Source of the DNA: Solicola gregarius
GTDB lineage: Bacteria; Actinomycetota; Actinomycetes; Propionibacteriales; Nocardioidaceae
Assembly (NCBI RefSeq): GCF_025790165.1
Contig: NZ_CP094970.1
Coordinates: 4,464,001 to 4,528,000 of the forward strand
DNA: 64,000 bases
Reading direction: 5' to 3'
The translations under genes were made by a program, and so were the position numbers. This document shows, one piece after another, positions 10,072-17,359 of the stretch (position 1 is its first letter; every line of letters starts with the position of its first letter). The notes beneath the pieces were generated by a model, which saw only the letters and a program-made list of their open reading frames with translations, did not search any database and was not told the origin of the DNA.

Positions 10072-10560
10072 TCAGTTCCGCCAGGCGACCTCGGCAAAGC
10101 TGAACAGCCGCTGCGGCGTCAACCGCAGCCAGGCTTCGGCCCAGTCCAGGCTGCCGCCGTCGTTGCGCAGCTGCGTGATGTCTCGCACCGACTCAGGCGC
10201 AGTTGACACGACCTCGACCGGCCCCTCGGCAAGCAGCGCGGCGTGGGTGTCGTGGTCGCCTTCGACGACGGATAGCGCCAGCCACGGCTGTGCGCGCACG
10301 TTACGGAGCCGAGCGGCCCCACCGAGCGTAGGAAGCCAGAACGACTCCGCATGAATGGAGAACAGCGTCGGTGCGGCATGTGGACGGCCGTCGGGTCGGG
10401 TGGAGGACACGAGCGCGTAGACCCGTCGCTCCAAGTAGCGGGCGAGCTGGGCTCCGGACATCCGCCGCTCCGGCGGGTACGCCTTGCGTAACGTTCGACT
10501 AGCCCTGTCGAAGGACTGTTCTTGCAGTTGGCCGAGCCAGGGCGCCGGGTTCGTCGTCAC
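10072..10560 (-). CDS. Pyridoxamine 5'-phosphate oxidase-like flavin-binding protein
   Basis: A 162-residue split-barrel protein. RMSGAQLARYLERRVYALVSSTRPDGRPHAAPTLFSIHAESFWLPT matches the PNPOx-like/F420-binding N-terminal strands, and VRAQPWLALSVVEGD the following strand with the phosphate-contact region. Members bind FMN, F420 or heme and reduce small molecules; which cofactor is used here cannot be read. The GTG at 10560 is chosen because TAGGTT stands 7 bases upstream; longer frame-start options lack any signal. It is divergent from the HIT gene at 10680. Confidence 0.78.
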   Translation of the reverse strand: MTTNPAPWLGQLQEQSFDRASRTLRKAYPPERRMSGAQLARYLERRVYALVSSTRPDGRPHAAPTLFSIHAESFWLPTLGGAARLRNVRAQPWLALSVVEGDHDTHAALLAEGPVEVVSTAPESVRDITQLRNDGGSLDWAEAWLRLTPQRLFSFAEVAWRN

Positions 10561-10679
10561 GCGGTCGAACCTAGCGCATGCCGGCATCGGCGAAACCGAC
10601 GACAGCAGCACGACAAACACGGGGGAGAGCCCCGGACGCACCCAACTCTCGTCACGGCCGAGCATGGGACAGTTTCGCC

Positions 10680-11147
10680 ATGGGTGACTGGCGGACGGAT
10701 CGCATTGGCTCAGCACGTCGCGGCGAGAACCCAACGGTGTTGGCGCGAATGCCCAGCGGGTTCGCCGTGATCGGAGATGTGCAGTGGCTGCCGGGCTACT
10801 GCGTGCTGCTCGCGGACGGCCCCGAGATCGGCGGGTTGTCCGACCTCCCCAGGGACAAGCGACTGGAGTTCCTTGGCAGCATGGCCGAGCTCAGCCGCGC
10901 CGTCGAGATCGCGTGCGACGAGCTCTACGACGGGTTCCGCCGAGTCAACGTAGAGATTCTGGGCAACACCGATCCGTATCTTCACGCCCACGTGTGGGCA
11001 CGGTACGAATGGGAGCCGGCCGAGCTGATCGGAAAACCTGTATGGCTCTACCCGAGCGAACACTGGTCCGATCCAGCAACCGCACTCGGGCCGGACCACG
11101 ACACCCTACGGGCCGCGATTGTCCGTCACCTCTCGGAGCCTATCTAG
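10680..11147 (+). CDS. HIT-family protein
   Basis: A 155-residue HIT-like hydrolase. FAVIGDVQWLPGYCVLLADG, then LSDLPRDKRLEFLGSMAELSRAVE and DPYLHAHVWARYEWEP. The histidine triad reads Y-L-H-A-H-V-W: the first His is Tyr, the central and last His remain. The central His is the nucleophile in HIT enzymes, so activity is possible. Family members hydrolyse dinucleoside polyphosphates or AMP-lysine type adducts. The ATG has GACAGT 6 bases upstream, compatible with leaderless initiation. Confidence 0.8.
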   Translation: MGDWRTDRIGSARRGENPTVLARMPSGFAVIGDVQWLPGYCVLLADGPEIGGLSDLPRDKRLEFLGSMAELSRAVEIACDELYDGFRRVNVEILGNTDPYLHAHVWARYEWEPAELIGKPVWLYPSEHWSDPATALGPDHDTLRAAIVRHLSEPI

Positions 11148-11201
11148 ACCATCCAGCCGCGAACGCGGTCGTCCGGCGTCGTGGAGTGGTTGGATGGGTA
11201 C

Positions 11202-11684
11202 ATGAGAAGTGCGGAAGAGCCGACGCCACGCGTCGTCAGCGCGGGCCGCGAGATCGCGGCCAGCGCTCCCGAGATCTTCGAGTTCATCGCCGAGCCGACG
11301 AGGCAGCCGCTCTGGGATGGCAACGACAACCTGTCGTCGGCAGAGCCCGGACAACGAGTCCGCTCGGTCGATGATGTCTTCGCGATGACGACGACCAAGG
11401 GCAGCGTTCGTGAGAACCACGTCGTCGAGTTCGTTGAGGGCAGGTGCATAGCGTGGAAGCCGGCCGAGCCAGGAAAGGAGCCGCCCGGGCACCTGTGGCG
11501 ATGGGAGCTGGAGCCGATCGACGCGTCGAGCACTCGGGTCACCCACACGTACGACTGGACCCAGCTGCCGGACGATGACCGGCGCATTTCGCGGGCGAGG
11601 GCGACGACGCCCGACAAGCTCCAGGCCTCGGTCGATCGACTGGCGTCAGTCGCCGAGCGCGAAGGGTCCGCCCGCAACGCGTGA
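11202..11684 (+). CDS. SRPBCC-family (polyketide cyclase/START-like) protein
   Basis: A 160-residue helix-grip protein. SAGREIAASAPEIFEFIAEPTRQPLWDG is the typical first strand and helix, ENHVVEFVEGRCIAWKP and WRWELEPIDASSTRVTHTYDW the later strands. Such proteins bind hydrophobic ligands; many are called polyketide cyclases without evidence. The start is uncertain: ATG 11202 gives a compact domain, GTG 11181 adds seven residues (MEWLDGY). It follows the HIT gene by 54 bases on the same strand. Confidence 0.72.
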   Translation: MRSAEEPTPRVVSAGREIAASAPEIFEFIAEPTRQPLWDGNDNLSSAEPGQRVRSVDDVFAMTTTKGSVRENHVVEFVEGRCIAWKPAEPGKEPPGHLWRWELEPIDASSTRVTHTYDWTQLPDDDRRISRARATTPDKLQASVDRLASVAEREGSARNA

Positions 11685-11786
11685 TACGCGGCACGATCGC
11701 GTCCGGCGCACGGAGATCAACGCAGTGCGCGCGAAGGTGGGCACGTGGACGGCGGCGCAAATGATCCGCTTGCCGGACTAGCCGAA

Positions 11787-12182
11787 CTATTGCCGAGTCG
11801 GTCGGATGCATTGACGCTCGTCACGCGGTTGGTGCAGGCACGCACCGTCATAGACTGCTCGATCTCCGACCGGCTCGTTCAGGCTCACGTCTGTCGATTT
11901 CTCCGCGGCAAGGTCAGCGCATACGCCGCCGAAGTCGACGTGAAGGGTGATCTCGATGCGTTCGTCGGTCTCCTCGAGCTCGGCGTTCACGATCTTGTCG
12001 CACGGTCTGACCGTCTTGTAGATGATGATCCGGTCTCGCGTGACGCTGTATGAGTCCCATGTCGCGCCGTCGTGGTTAGAACCCGCTCGAAGTAGGGCAA
12101 GACCGCCGAACGCTGCGCCCAGCACGACCGCCGCAGCAATGAGTACCGCCCACAGCCGGCTGCGTGATCGCGTTTCGCTCAT
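11787..12182 (-). CDS. Small membrane-anchored protein, function unknown
   Basis: A 131-residue protein with a basic N-terminus (SETRSRSR), a hydrophobic segment at about residues 10-31 (LWAVLIAAAVVLGAAFGGLALL) and an outward domain of about 95 residues containing cysteines in VRPCDKIV, GGVCADL, GACLHQ and RQCIR. The pattern IEITLHVDFGGVC...DVSLNEPVGDRAVYDGA is known from unnamed actinobacterial lipoprotein-like proteins. No function is recognised. A TATC box near the ATG could serve a leaderless transcript. Confidence 0.62.
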   Translation of the reverse strand: MSETRSRSRLWAVLIAAAVVLGAAFGGLALLRAGSNHDGATWDSYSVTRDRIIIYKTVRPCDKIVNAELEETDERIEITLHVDFGGVCADLAAEKSTDVSLNEPVGDRAVYDGACLHQPRDERQCIRPTRQ

Positions 12183-12298
12183 CTGCCGATAGTTGCAGAG
12201 TCGAACCGGGAGCGCAGGTGCAATGAATGGCCTGCTCCCTCTATCGCCGCCGTGTTTTCAAACCACAGGCGAGGAGTTGCCGGCCGCATCTCGAACAG

Positions 12299-12862
12299 TC
12301 AGCGCCTGGTCTCGTACCTGGTCAGGACCACGCCATCGGGAAACGTCCGGGTCTCCACCAGGTTCAGGTTCACCCAGTTGTCCAGGGCCGTAAAGAACGG
12401 TGTGCCGCCGCCCACCAAGACCGGTGCGGTGGCCAGCGCGTACTCGTCGATCAGCCCGGCCCGCATGGCGGCCGCGGCCAATGTGGCGCCGCCGATGTCC
12501 ATGGGGCCGCCGTCCTCGGCCTTGAGCCGGGCGATCTCAGTGACCGCGTCGCCGGTGACGATGCGGGCGTTCCAGTCGACCGTGCTGGTCGCCGAGGAGA
12601 ACACGGCCTTCGGCATCTCCCGCCAGCGACCGGCGAACTCGATCTCCGCCGGTGTGACGCCGGGCTGTTGATCGGCGGTCGGCCAGTGGGAGCTCATCGT
12701 CTCCCACAGCCTGCGTCCGTACAGCGCCAAGCCCGTCGCCCCGACCCGGTCGGACCACCACTGGAACAGTTCGTCGCTCGGTACGCTCCAGCCGAGGTCG
12801 TCGCCTGGCGCGGCAATGTAGCCGTCCAGGCTCAGGTTCATGCCGAAGGTGAGTTTGCGCAT
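12299..12862 (-). CDS. Dihydrofolate reductase-family (RibD C-terminal-like) protein
   Basis: A 187-residue protein of the DHFR-like/RibD C-terminal fold. KLTFGMNLSLDGYIAAPGDDLGW opens the domain; ALYGRRLWETM, AVFSSATSTVDW, AEDGGPMDIGGATLAAAAMRAGLIDEYALATAPVLVGGGTPFF are the conserved NADPH-binding and core strands. These proteins are NADPH-dependent reductases of unsettled substrate, not true folate reductases. ATG 12862 has GGGAGG about 8 bases upstream; an upstream in-frame start at 12907 has no support. Confidence 0.85.
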   Translation of the reverse strand: MRKLTFGMNLSLDGYIAAPGDDLGWSVPSDELFQWWSDRVGATGLALYGRRLWETMSSHWPTADQQPGVTPAEIEFAGRWREMPKAVFSSATSTVDWNARIVTGDAVTEIARLKAEDGGPMDIGGATLAAAAMRAGLIDEYALATAPVLVGGGTPFFTALDNWVNLNLVETRTFPDGVVLTRYETRR

Positions 12863-12988
12863 GGCGTCAGCCTCCCGTGACTCGGTAGTCGTTGTACGGA
12901 CGAGCACGGCGCGGAAAAGTCATCGGTCTCGTACTGCCTGACTGGCGGAGCGGCAGGTAGGGGAGCGACGAGTTGCAGCCACGAGCGA

Positions 12989-13777
12989 TCACTCGGGTAG
13001 GGGCGGCTTGACTGCACGGGTTGCTATGTAGGCGGGGAGGTGCTGCGCCGTGATGTCTTCGTGGTGCGGCGCTTCTCTCAGGTGGGTGAGGATGAATCCG
13101 GCGGCCAGTTGCCCGCCGATCTGTTCGGTCAGTGAGTGGCTGTACTCGATCGGGCCGCTTCCGTAGGCGCGTATCCGGTCGGCCTCTGAGAGGTCGAGCG
13201 AGCTGAAGGGGAGCCGGTGACGCACCACCAGCTCCTGCCGGTCAAGCGCCACCTCGTCGAAGATGTAGACGTCCGGGTTCATAAATCCGGTCATGAGTGC
13301 CCCGCCAGGGTGTAACACACGAAACGCTCCCTCCCAGACCGGCGTCAGTTCGGGGGAGAACGCGTTCGATACGGGGTTGACGATGACGTCGAAGCTGGCG
13401 TCGCCGAAGACACCAAGGTCGCCCATGTCGCCGAGCACCGTGCGAAGCACCAGCCCGTCGCGAGCGGCTACCTCGTCGTCGCGGGCCAGTTGCTGAGGCG
13501 AGTTGTCGAACACGGTCACCGTCGCGCCCGCCGCCGCGAGGATGGGGCCCTGCTGGCCCCCGCCGGAAGCGAGGCAGAGCACGCGAACACCGGCCAGATC
13601 GGAGGGAAGCCAGTCGCGCGGCGTTGGCTCGTGACCGATGAGGACGACGGACCAGTCACCTTTACGCGCCCGGGCAATGACTTCGGGACCGACCGGCCGA
13701 GACCATTCGTTGTTGCTGTCAACGAGACGGTCCCAGGCGAGACGGTTATGTGCAACCGGGTCGAAGTCCTCTGTCAC
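12989..13777 (-). CDS. Class I SAM-dependent methyltransferase
   Basis: A 262-residue methyltransferase: VRVLCLASGGGQQGPILAAAGATVTVFDNSPQQL carries motif I (CLASGGGQ) and the acidic D after strand 2; VLGDMGDLGVFGDASFDVIVNPVSNAF gives motifs II-III; VLHPGGALMTGFMNP is post-motif III. The GGGQQG variant of motif I is found in a distinct clade of bacterial methyltransferases, often annotated only by fold. Substrate unknown. The N-terminus (NRLAWDRLVDSNNEWSRPV) is typical of that clade. Confidence 0.85.
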   Translation of the reverse strand: MTEDFDPVAHNRLAWDRLVDSNNEWSRPVGPEVIARARKGDWSVVLIGHEPTPRDWLPSDLAGVRVLCLASGGGQQGPILAAAGATVTVFDNSPQQLARDDEVAARDGLVLRTVLGDMGDLGVFGDASFDVIVNPVSNAFSPELTPVWEGAFRVLHPGGALMTGFMNPDVYIFDEVALDRQELVVRHRLPFSSLDLSEADRIRAYGSGPIEYSHSLTEQIGGQLAAGFILTHLREAPHHEDITAQHLPAYIATRAVKPPLPE

Positions 13778-13887
13778 AAGAGGGCACCTTAACGCGCCAG
13801 TTCGGGAGTGCCCTCACCAGCAGGTTCGCCGAAGTTGGGTGGGCCGCCCGCGGAAGCGGGTTCTCTCATCTATCTCAGCTCGTCGGA

Positions 13888-13929
13888 TTCAACTGGCGGG
13901 AACGCGGGTTGATGAGCCGGGAGTTGGAC
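13888..13929 (+). repeat. Left copy of an imperfect direct repeat flanking the toxin-antitoxin pair
   Basis: The block TTCAACTGGCGGGAAC, then GGGTTGATGAG and CGGGAGTTGGA is repeated with about 80 percent identity at 14936-14977. The left copy ends just before the antitoxin promoter. Confidence 0.6.
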
Positions 13930-13932
13930 GCC

Positions 13933-13960
13933 TTGTTTTCTACACAGTTTTCTGTACAGT
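13933..13960 (+). promoter_or_regulatory. Promoter and operator of the toxin-antitoxin operon
   Basis: TTGTTT (13933-13938) and TACAGT (13955-13960), 16 bases apart, precede ATG 13968 by 7 bases. The region contains the palindrome CTGTACAG (core TGTACA, 13953-13958) and, 12 bases upstream centre to centre, the related CTACACAG. YefM-type antitoxins are known to bind paired palindromes with a TGTACA core at this spacing, so autorepression is likely. Confidence 0.6.
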
Positions 13961-13967
13961 TTTTGCC

Positions 13968-14291
13968 ATGACCACCTACGCTGACCTTCACCCCGAGCGG
14001 ACTCTTTCCGTCACCGCGGCGAACGGACGCGGCGTCGCGGGCTTGGTCAAGGACGCTGAACGCGGTGAGGACACCATCGTCGAGCGCCACGGTCGCGCGG
14101 TCGCGGCGGTCATCTCGGTGAAGCACTTCGACGAGCTCCAGCGTTTCCGGGACGACCTGATCGCCGGTTCCCTCATCTTGGCACGCGAACTCTCCGACAC
14201 CGGCAACCGTACCGATCTCGACGACGCGATCTCGGCGTTTGGGTTCGATCGAGCTGAGCTCGACGCCGACCTCGCCAGCGGCCGCGATTGA
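13968..14291 (+). CDS. Type II antitoxin, Phd/YefM-like
   Basis: A 107-residue protein. The N-terminal half (TTYADLHPERTLSVTAANGRGVAGLVKDAERGEDTIVERHGRAVAAVISVKHFDELQ) has the Phd/YefM fold pattern, ending in a helix used for dimerisation; the C-terminal acidic part (DDLIAGSLILARELS...DLASGRD) would wrap the toxin. Upstream frame extension has no meaning because the -10 box TACAGT lies 7 bases before ATG 13968. The toxin gene begins 40 bases downstream on the same strand. Confidence 0.82.
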   Translation: MTTYADLHPERTLSVTAANGRGVAGLVKDAERGEDTIVERHGRAVAAVISVKHFDELQRFRDDLIAGSLILARELSDTGNRTDLDDAISAFGFDRAELDADLASGRD

Positions 14292-14330
14292 TCCTGCTGC
14301 CACGGACTGGCCTCCGGCCGGCGGCGACGC

Positions 14331-14912
14331 ATGGCTGAGAAGAAGAGGCACCCAGAAGTCCCTGGGTGCGTAGCCCGGCTGACCGACGACGCGGTCGAGG
14401 ACCTGCGGGCCTTGTTCAAAACCGACCCGCAGATCGTGCGCTGGGCCTTCAAGAAGATGCTCCAGATCGAGCGCGACCCCAGTGCAGGCCATCCCTTACT
14501 AGGCAGTCTCATCGGCTACCGCAAGATCATCTTCGGCGATCGGGACTGGCGCGTCGTGTGGCGGGTCGCGCAGGACGAGGCGGGGGACTTCCGAGTCGAG
14601 GTCGCAGAGGTCTGGGCGGTCGGGTACCGCAAGGACAGCGAGGTATACGCAGAGATCAACCAGCGTGTCGCTGACGCCGACTCCTCACCCAAGACCAAGG
14701 CGCTCACCGAAGTCGTCGAACTCTTCGCCAAGCAGGCACGCGACCTGACGGCGACCCCCGAACCAGAGACGCCTGAGCCGGTCCCGGCCTGGTTGACTAA
14801 AGCCCTGCTCCACGTAGTGGGCCTCCCTGCCACGACGGTCAAGGAGTTGAACCTCGAACAAGCCGACAAGGTCTGGAACGACTACACCTCCGGCGCAGGT
14901 CCGGAAACGTAG
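14331..14912 (+). CDS. RelE/ParE-superfamily toxin with C-terminal extension
   Basis: A 193-residue protein. Residues about 12-100 have the RelE fold: VARLTDDAVEDLRALFKTDPQIVRWAFKKMLQIERDPSAGHPLLGSLIGYRKIIFGDRDWRVVWRV, then VEVAEVWAVGYRKDSEVY. RelE and ParE toxins are usually about 90-100 residues; the last 90 here (SSPKTKALTEVVELFAKQARDL ... AWLTKALLHVVGL ... KVWNDYTS) are an extra, mostly helical module. RelE toxins cleave mRNA on the ribosome; ParE acts on gyrase. Which applies is not visible. No strong ribosome-binding site precedes ATG 14331. Confidence 0.78.
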   Translation: MAEKKRHPEVPGCVARLTDDAVEDLRALFKTDPQIVRWAFKKMLQIERDPSAGHPLLGSLIGYRKIIFGDRDWRVVWRVAQDEAGDFRVEVAEVWAVGYRKDSEVYAEINQRVADADSSPKTKALTEVVELFAKQARDLTATPEPETPEPVPAWLTKALLHVVGLPATTVKELNLEQADKVWNDYTSGAGPET

Positions 14913-14935
14913 GCGGACTCCGCCACCGCGATCGT

Positions 14936-14977
14936 TTAACTGGCAGGGACGGGAGTTGATGAGGCGGGAGTAGTCAT
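14936..14977 (+). repeat. Right copy of the direct repeat flanking the toxin-antitoxin pair
   Basis: TTTAACTGGCAGGGAC, then GGAGTTGATGAG and GCGGGAGTAG, about 80 percent identical to 13888-13929 and in the same orientation. It starts 24 bases behind the toxin stop codon. Confidence 0.6.
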
Positions 14978-15028
14978 CGGGGCCGGAGCGCAGACGCTTC
15001 GGCGTTAGTGCCTCGCTAGTCTGCGTTC

Positions 15029-15724
15029 GTGAGTTCCTACGATGCCTTTGCAGATTCGTTCGCCGCCCATGCAGAGGACAGCGCATACAACGCTCACTAT
15101 GACCGGCCAGCCGTCTTAGGTCTGCTCGGCGACGTGAGCGGTCGCCGAGTCCTAGATGTTGGCTGTGGCTCCGGTCTGTATGCGGAGGAGCTCACACGAC
15201 GAGGGGCGAAGGTTGTCGCCTTCGACAGCAGCAGCAAGCTTGTGAGTCTTGCGAGACGTCGGGTGAGTAGCCAGGCGGATGTCAGGGTGCACGACCTCGA
15301 GGACCCCATTGACTGGCTGGCCGACGGCTCGATCGACCAGGCCATTATGGCGCTGGTACTGCATCATCTCGCTGATCCGGTGTCAGCACTGCGCGAGATC
15401 CACCGAACGCTCAAACCGGGCGGGCGACTGGTCGTCTCGACAGCGCATCCGACCGCTGATTGGCAACAGTTGGGCGGCAGCTACTTCACGGACGAGATGC
15501 TCGACGACACGTGGAACTCGGGGTGGGAAGTCCGATTCCGACGAGCTCCGCTGACTGTTTGGTGTGCGGAGTTCCGTGAGGCAGGGTTCGTCATCGAACG
15601 CCTTGTCGAGCCGTTGCCTGCTGAGTCAATGAGGGAGCGGTTTCCCGAGACCTTCGACAAACTCTCAAACGAGCCCTTCTTCATCGTGTTCGTCCTCCAG
15701 AAGTCTCCTGTGGCTGGGCAGTGA
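15029..15724 (+). CDS. Class I SAM-dependent methyltransferase (UbiE-like)
   Basis: A 231-residue methyltransferase. RRVLDVGCGSGLYAEELTRRGAKVVAFDSSSKLVSLAR is a textbook motif I plus strand 2 acid; DGSIDQAIMALVLHHLADPVSALREIHRTLKPGGRLVVST gives motifs II and III. The C-terminal part (SYFTDEMLDD...VWCAEFREAGFVIERLVEP) is the usual Methyltransf_11/UbiE-like cap. Substrate unknown. The GTG start has TAGTCT 6 bases upstream and no Shine-Dalgarno, so a leaderless message is likely. Confidence 0.88.
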   Translation: MSSYDAFADSFAAHAEDSAYNAHYDRPAVLGLLGDVSGRRVLDVGCGSGLYAEELTRRGAKVVAFDSSSKLVSLARRRVSSQADVRVHDLEDPIDWLADGSIDQAIMALVLHHLADPVSALREIHRTLKPGGRLVVSTAHPTADWQQLGGSYFTDEMLDDTWNSGWEVRFRRAPLTVWCAEFREAGFVIERLVEPLPAESMRERFPETFDKLSNEPFFIVFVLQKSPVAGQ

Positions 15725-15775
15725 CACGGCCAGACACGTGGTCCCACCTGCACGGATCGCTTCCACGCCGCGAAG

Positions 15776-15805
15776 CGGGAGTTACTGCATCTAACGCAAC
15801 TCCCG
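15776..15805. terminator. Inverted repeat CGGGAGTT/AACTCCCG, possible terminator
   Basis: An 8-bp perfect stem (15776-15783 with 15798-15805) and 14-base loop lies 51 bases behind the methyltransferase stop and 7 bases before the dif-like site. There is no T-run. The arm CGGGAGTT also occurs in the repeats at 13888 and 14936, so it may belong to that family rather than act as a terminator. Confidence 0.4.
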
Positions 15806-15812
15806 AGGGTTC

Positions 15813-15840
15813 AGTGCCGATAATGTACATTATGTCATTT
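15813..15840 (+). other. dif: dif-like XerC/XerD recombination site
   Basis: The 28-base site consists of an 11-base arm AGTGCCGATAA, the 6-base centre TGTACA and an 11-base arm TTATGTCATTT. The inner 22 bases, including the 14-bp perfect palindrome at 15820-15833, fit the bacterial dif layout (E. coli arms end CATAA and begin TTATG) and the actinobacterial form as I remember it (CCGATAAT, two free bases, ACATTATGTCA). The outermost positions deviate. It could be the chromosomal dimer-resolution site or the scar of an element that integrates at dif. Confidence 0.7.
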
Positions 15841-15996
15841 CTTGGTCTGCGTATCGCACCAGATCAACCATCAGCCGGTCGTCACCCTCGCCCTCCCGCG
15901 GCTCGGGCGCCGTATATGCACCTCTCGACCCCTCGGTGCACAGGCGCGTCGACTGTGCAGCCGCTGTCCCGCTGCCCTCGGGTCATCGGTCATCGT

Positions 15997-16245
15997 TCAA
16001 GGCTGCCTCCTCATGCCGCCTGCTCGCCGTCGCCGGCGGGTCCGCCAGTAGCTGACCGGATGGACCAGCCAGTAGCCGTTGATCACGTGGCCATGACCGA
16101 ACGGCGTGGGTGTGAGCATGCGCTGGTCGTCGGAATTCCACGTCCGGCGCCTGATCCGCTCCCAAGTAGGTCGTCGCCAGTCCCAGGGGACTCCGAGCAC
16201 CCTCCGCTCTGGATCACCTCGCTTGGATGCGGTGTTCTCCTCCAT
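15997..16245 (-). CDS. DUF5808-type small protein
   Basis: An 82-residue basic protein. WDWRRPTWERIRRRTWNSDDQRMLTPTPFGHGHVINGYWLVHP matches the DUF5808 pattern (P-T-x-E-R, W-N-x-D-D-x-R, P-x-x-F-G-x-G) seen in small actinobacterial proteins and at the end of membrane proteins of the SdpI type. Function unknown. ATG 16245 is preceded by GGGGAAGG at a good distance. It lies 117 bases behind the TetR gene on the same strand and may be co-transcribed. The opposite-strand and alternative-frame readings across it look like shadows. Confidence 0.6.
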   Translation of the reverse strand: MEENTASKRGDPERRVLGVPWDWRRPTWERIRRRTWNSDDQRMLTPTPFGHGHVINGYWLVHPVSYWRTRRRRRAGGMRRQP

Positions 16246-16362
16246 GCCTTCCCCTCTCTGCGTCGTCCAGCCGACGCCGGTCTGTTTGCCGGTGCTGGAC
16301 GCGAGTCAGCTTCCGTGTCGATCTCGATGGATTCGCCCGACGGGTCGGGTGGTGGGTGGGTT

Positions 16363-17040
16363 TCATCTGGGGGCACATGCGACTGCCACTATCCCGCCAA
16401 CGATCATGTCGATGCCGAGCTGGTAGTAGCGCTCGGGGTTCGGCAAGGTGTGCAGTTCGGTTGCTGCCTTGCGGATGTTGGGAAGCGCGCCGGGCGGGAT
16501 CGCATCCAGGAGCGCCGCGGCAGCCGCGCCAGGGTCGGTCCGGTGGGTCTTCTGCAACGGCGGCCCGGGTTCGTAATCGACCAGGGCGACGACGGCCTGG
16601 ACGGCCTGCTGCGTCAAGACGGCACCGTCGTCGGGGCTCAGGCCCGCGTCGCGGGCGCAATCGAGCATGATCTCCAGCGCATTCAGGTAGCTTGGTTGGG
16701 GCACCAAACGCTCGACGACCAGACGCCCCATCCATGGATGGGTCCGGAGCACGTCGGTCAGGGTGGTTAGGACGTCCCGCAACCGGTGATCCCACGGGTT
16801 GTCCGGCGCGTCGACGAACTCCGCGGCGGCGACCGTCCGTTCGGCCATCGCGTCGAGGAGTGCGTCCTTGTGCTTGAAGTGCCAGTACAGCGCCATCGGC
16901 GTGACCGCCAGTTCGCGCCCGAGCCGGCGCATCGACACCGCGGTCAGCCCGTGGGCATCAGCGAGCGCCACTGCCAGATCGAGGATCTGGTCCGTGGTGA
17001 GACCGCGGTCGAACTGTGCTGCACGAGTGTCATCGACCAT
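16363..17040 (-). CDS. TetR-family transcriptional repressor
   Basis: A 225-residue regulator. FDRGLTTDQILDLAVALADAHGLTAVSMRRLGRELAVTPMALYWHFKHKDALLDAM is a TetR N-terminal domain with the HTH at about residues 34-53; the C-terminal half matches the tetracycline-repressor-like TetR_C group. ATG 17040 is preferred to upstream frame starts because TATAGT (17053-17048, minus strand) lies 7 bases before it. Two 13-base operators overlap this promoter, so it very probably represses itself. The inducer and other targets are unknown; a rifamycin monooxygenase lies 1 kb away on the other strand. Confidence 0.88.
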   Translation of the reverse strand: MVDDTRAAQFDRGLTTDQILDLAVALADAHGLTAVSMRRLGRELAVTPMALYWHFKHKDALLDAMAERTVAAAEFVDAPDNPWDHRLRDVLTTLTDVLRTHPWMGRLVVERLVPQPSYLNALEIMLDCARDAGLSPDDGAVLTQQAVQAVVALVDYEPGPPLQKTHRTDPGAAAAALLDAIPPGALPNIRKAATELHTLPNPERYYQLGIDMIVGGIVAVACAPR

Positions 17041-17047
17041 TGACCTG

Positions 17048-17088
17048 ACTATACGGCGTACAGCGAACAATGGCATATACGCCGTATA
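17048..17088 (-). promoter_or_regulatory. TetR promoter with two operators
   Basis: Two near-identical palindromes, TATACGGCGTACA (17050-17062) and TATACGCCGTATA (17076-17088), are spaced 26 bases. The first overlaps the TATAGT -10 box of the TetR gene, the second covers its -35 region. This is the expected layout for TetR autorepression. The rest of the 319-base gap 17041-17359 holds the palindrome at 17183 and no recognisable gene. Confidence 0.7.
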
Positions 17089-17182
17089 ACATTCTGTCTC
17101 CTGGTGGACTCGGCGACTCGGAGCCCGCTGCATCGGACACCATCGTCGGGCTGGCGGCTGGCGCGCTTACGATCGGCCAGCC

Positions 17183-17208
17183 TCTCGCACTCGGAGAACT
17201 CCGAGTGC
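17183..17208. repeat. Perfect 12-bp inverted repeat with 2-base centre
   Basis: TCGCACTCGGAG and CTCCGAGTGCGA are exact reverse complements around AA. The centre is too short for an RNA loop without opening a pair, which favours a protein-binding site; no T-run follows. It lies 152 bases before the GNAT gene. Confidence 0.6.
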
Positions 17209-17359
17209 GACAGGAGCGTCCCCCGGCCGGACTGAACGTCGATCGTCACGCGTCCCCTTCGTCAAGGCCAAGCCCCGCGCGAGAAGAATCCTGTTGCACG
17301 ACCTCGACGGCAGATGATTGCTTGATCGGCAGCAAACGACAGGACGGAACGAGGCACGC

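Noticed and set aside
12299-12862. Trimethoprim-target dihydrofolate reductase (folA)
   Set aside because: The sequence follows the RibD C-terminal-like reductase pattern rather than true folA.
13888-15840. Integrated mobile element with integrase
   Set aside because: Repeats, a toxin-antitoxin pair and a dif-like site are present, but no integrase, transposase or tRNA attachment site was recognised, so only the repeats are reported.
16083-16376. 97-codon minus-strand frame overlapping the DUF5808 gene
   Set aside because: It starts inside the TetR 3' end, is Pro/Ser-rich and lacks a ribosome-binding site, while the DUF5808 frame has family pattern and a good ribosome-binding site.
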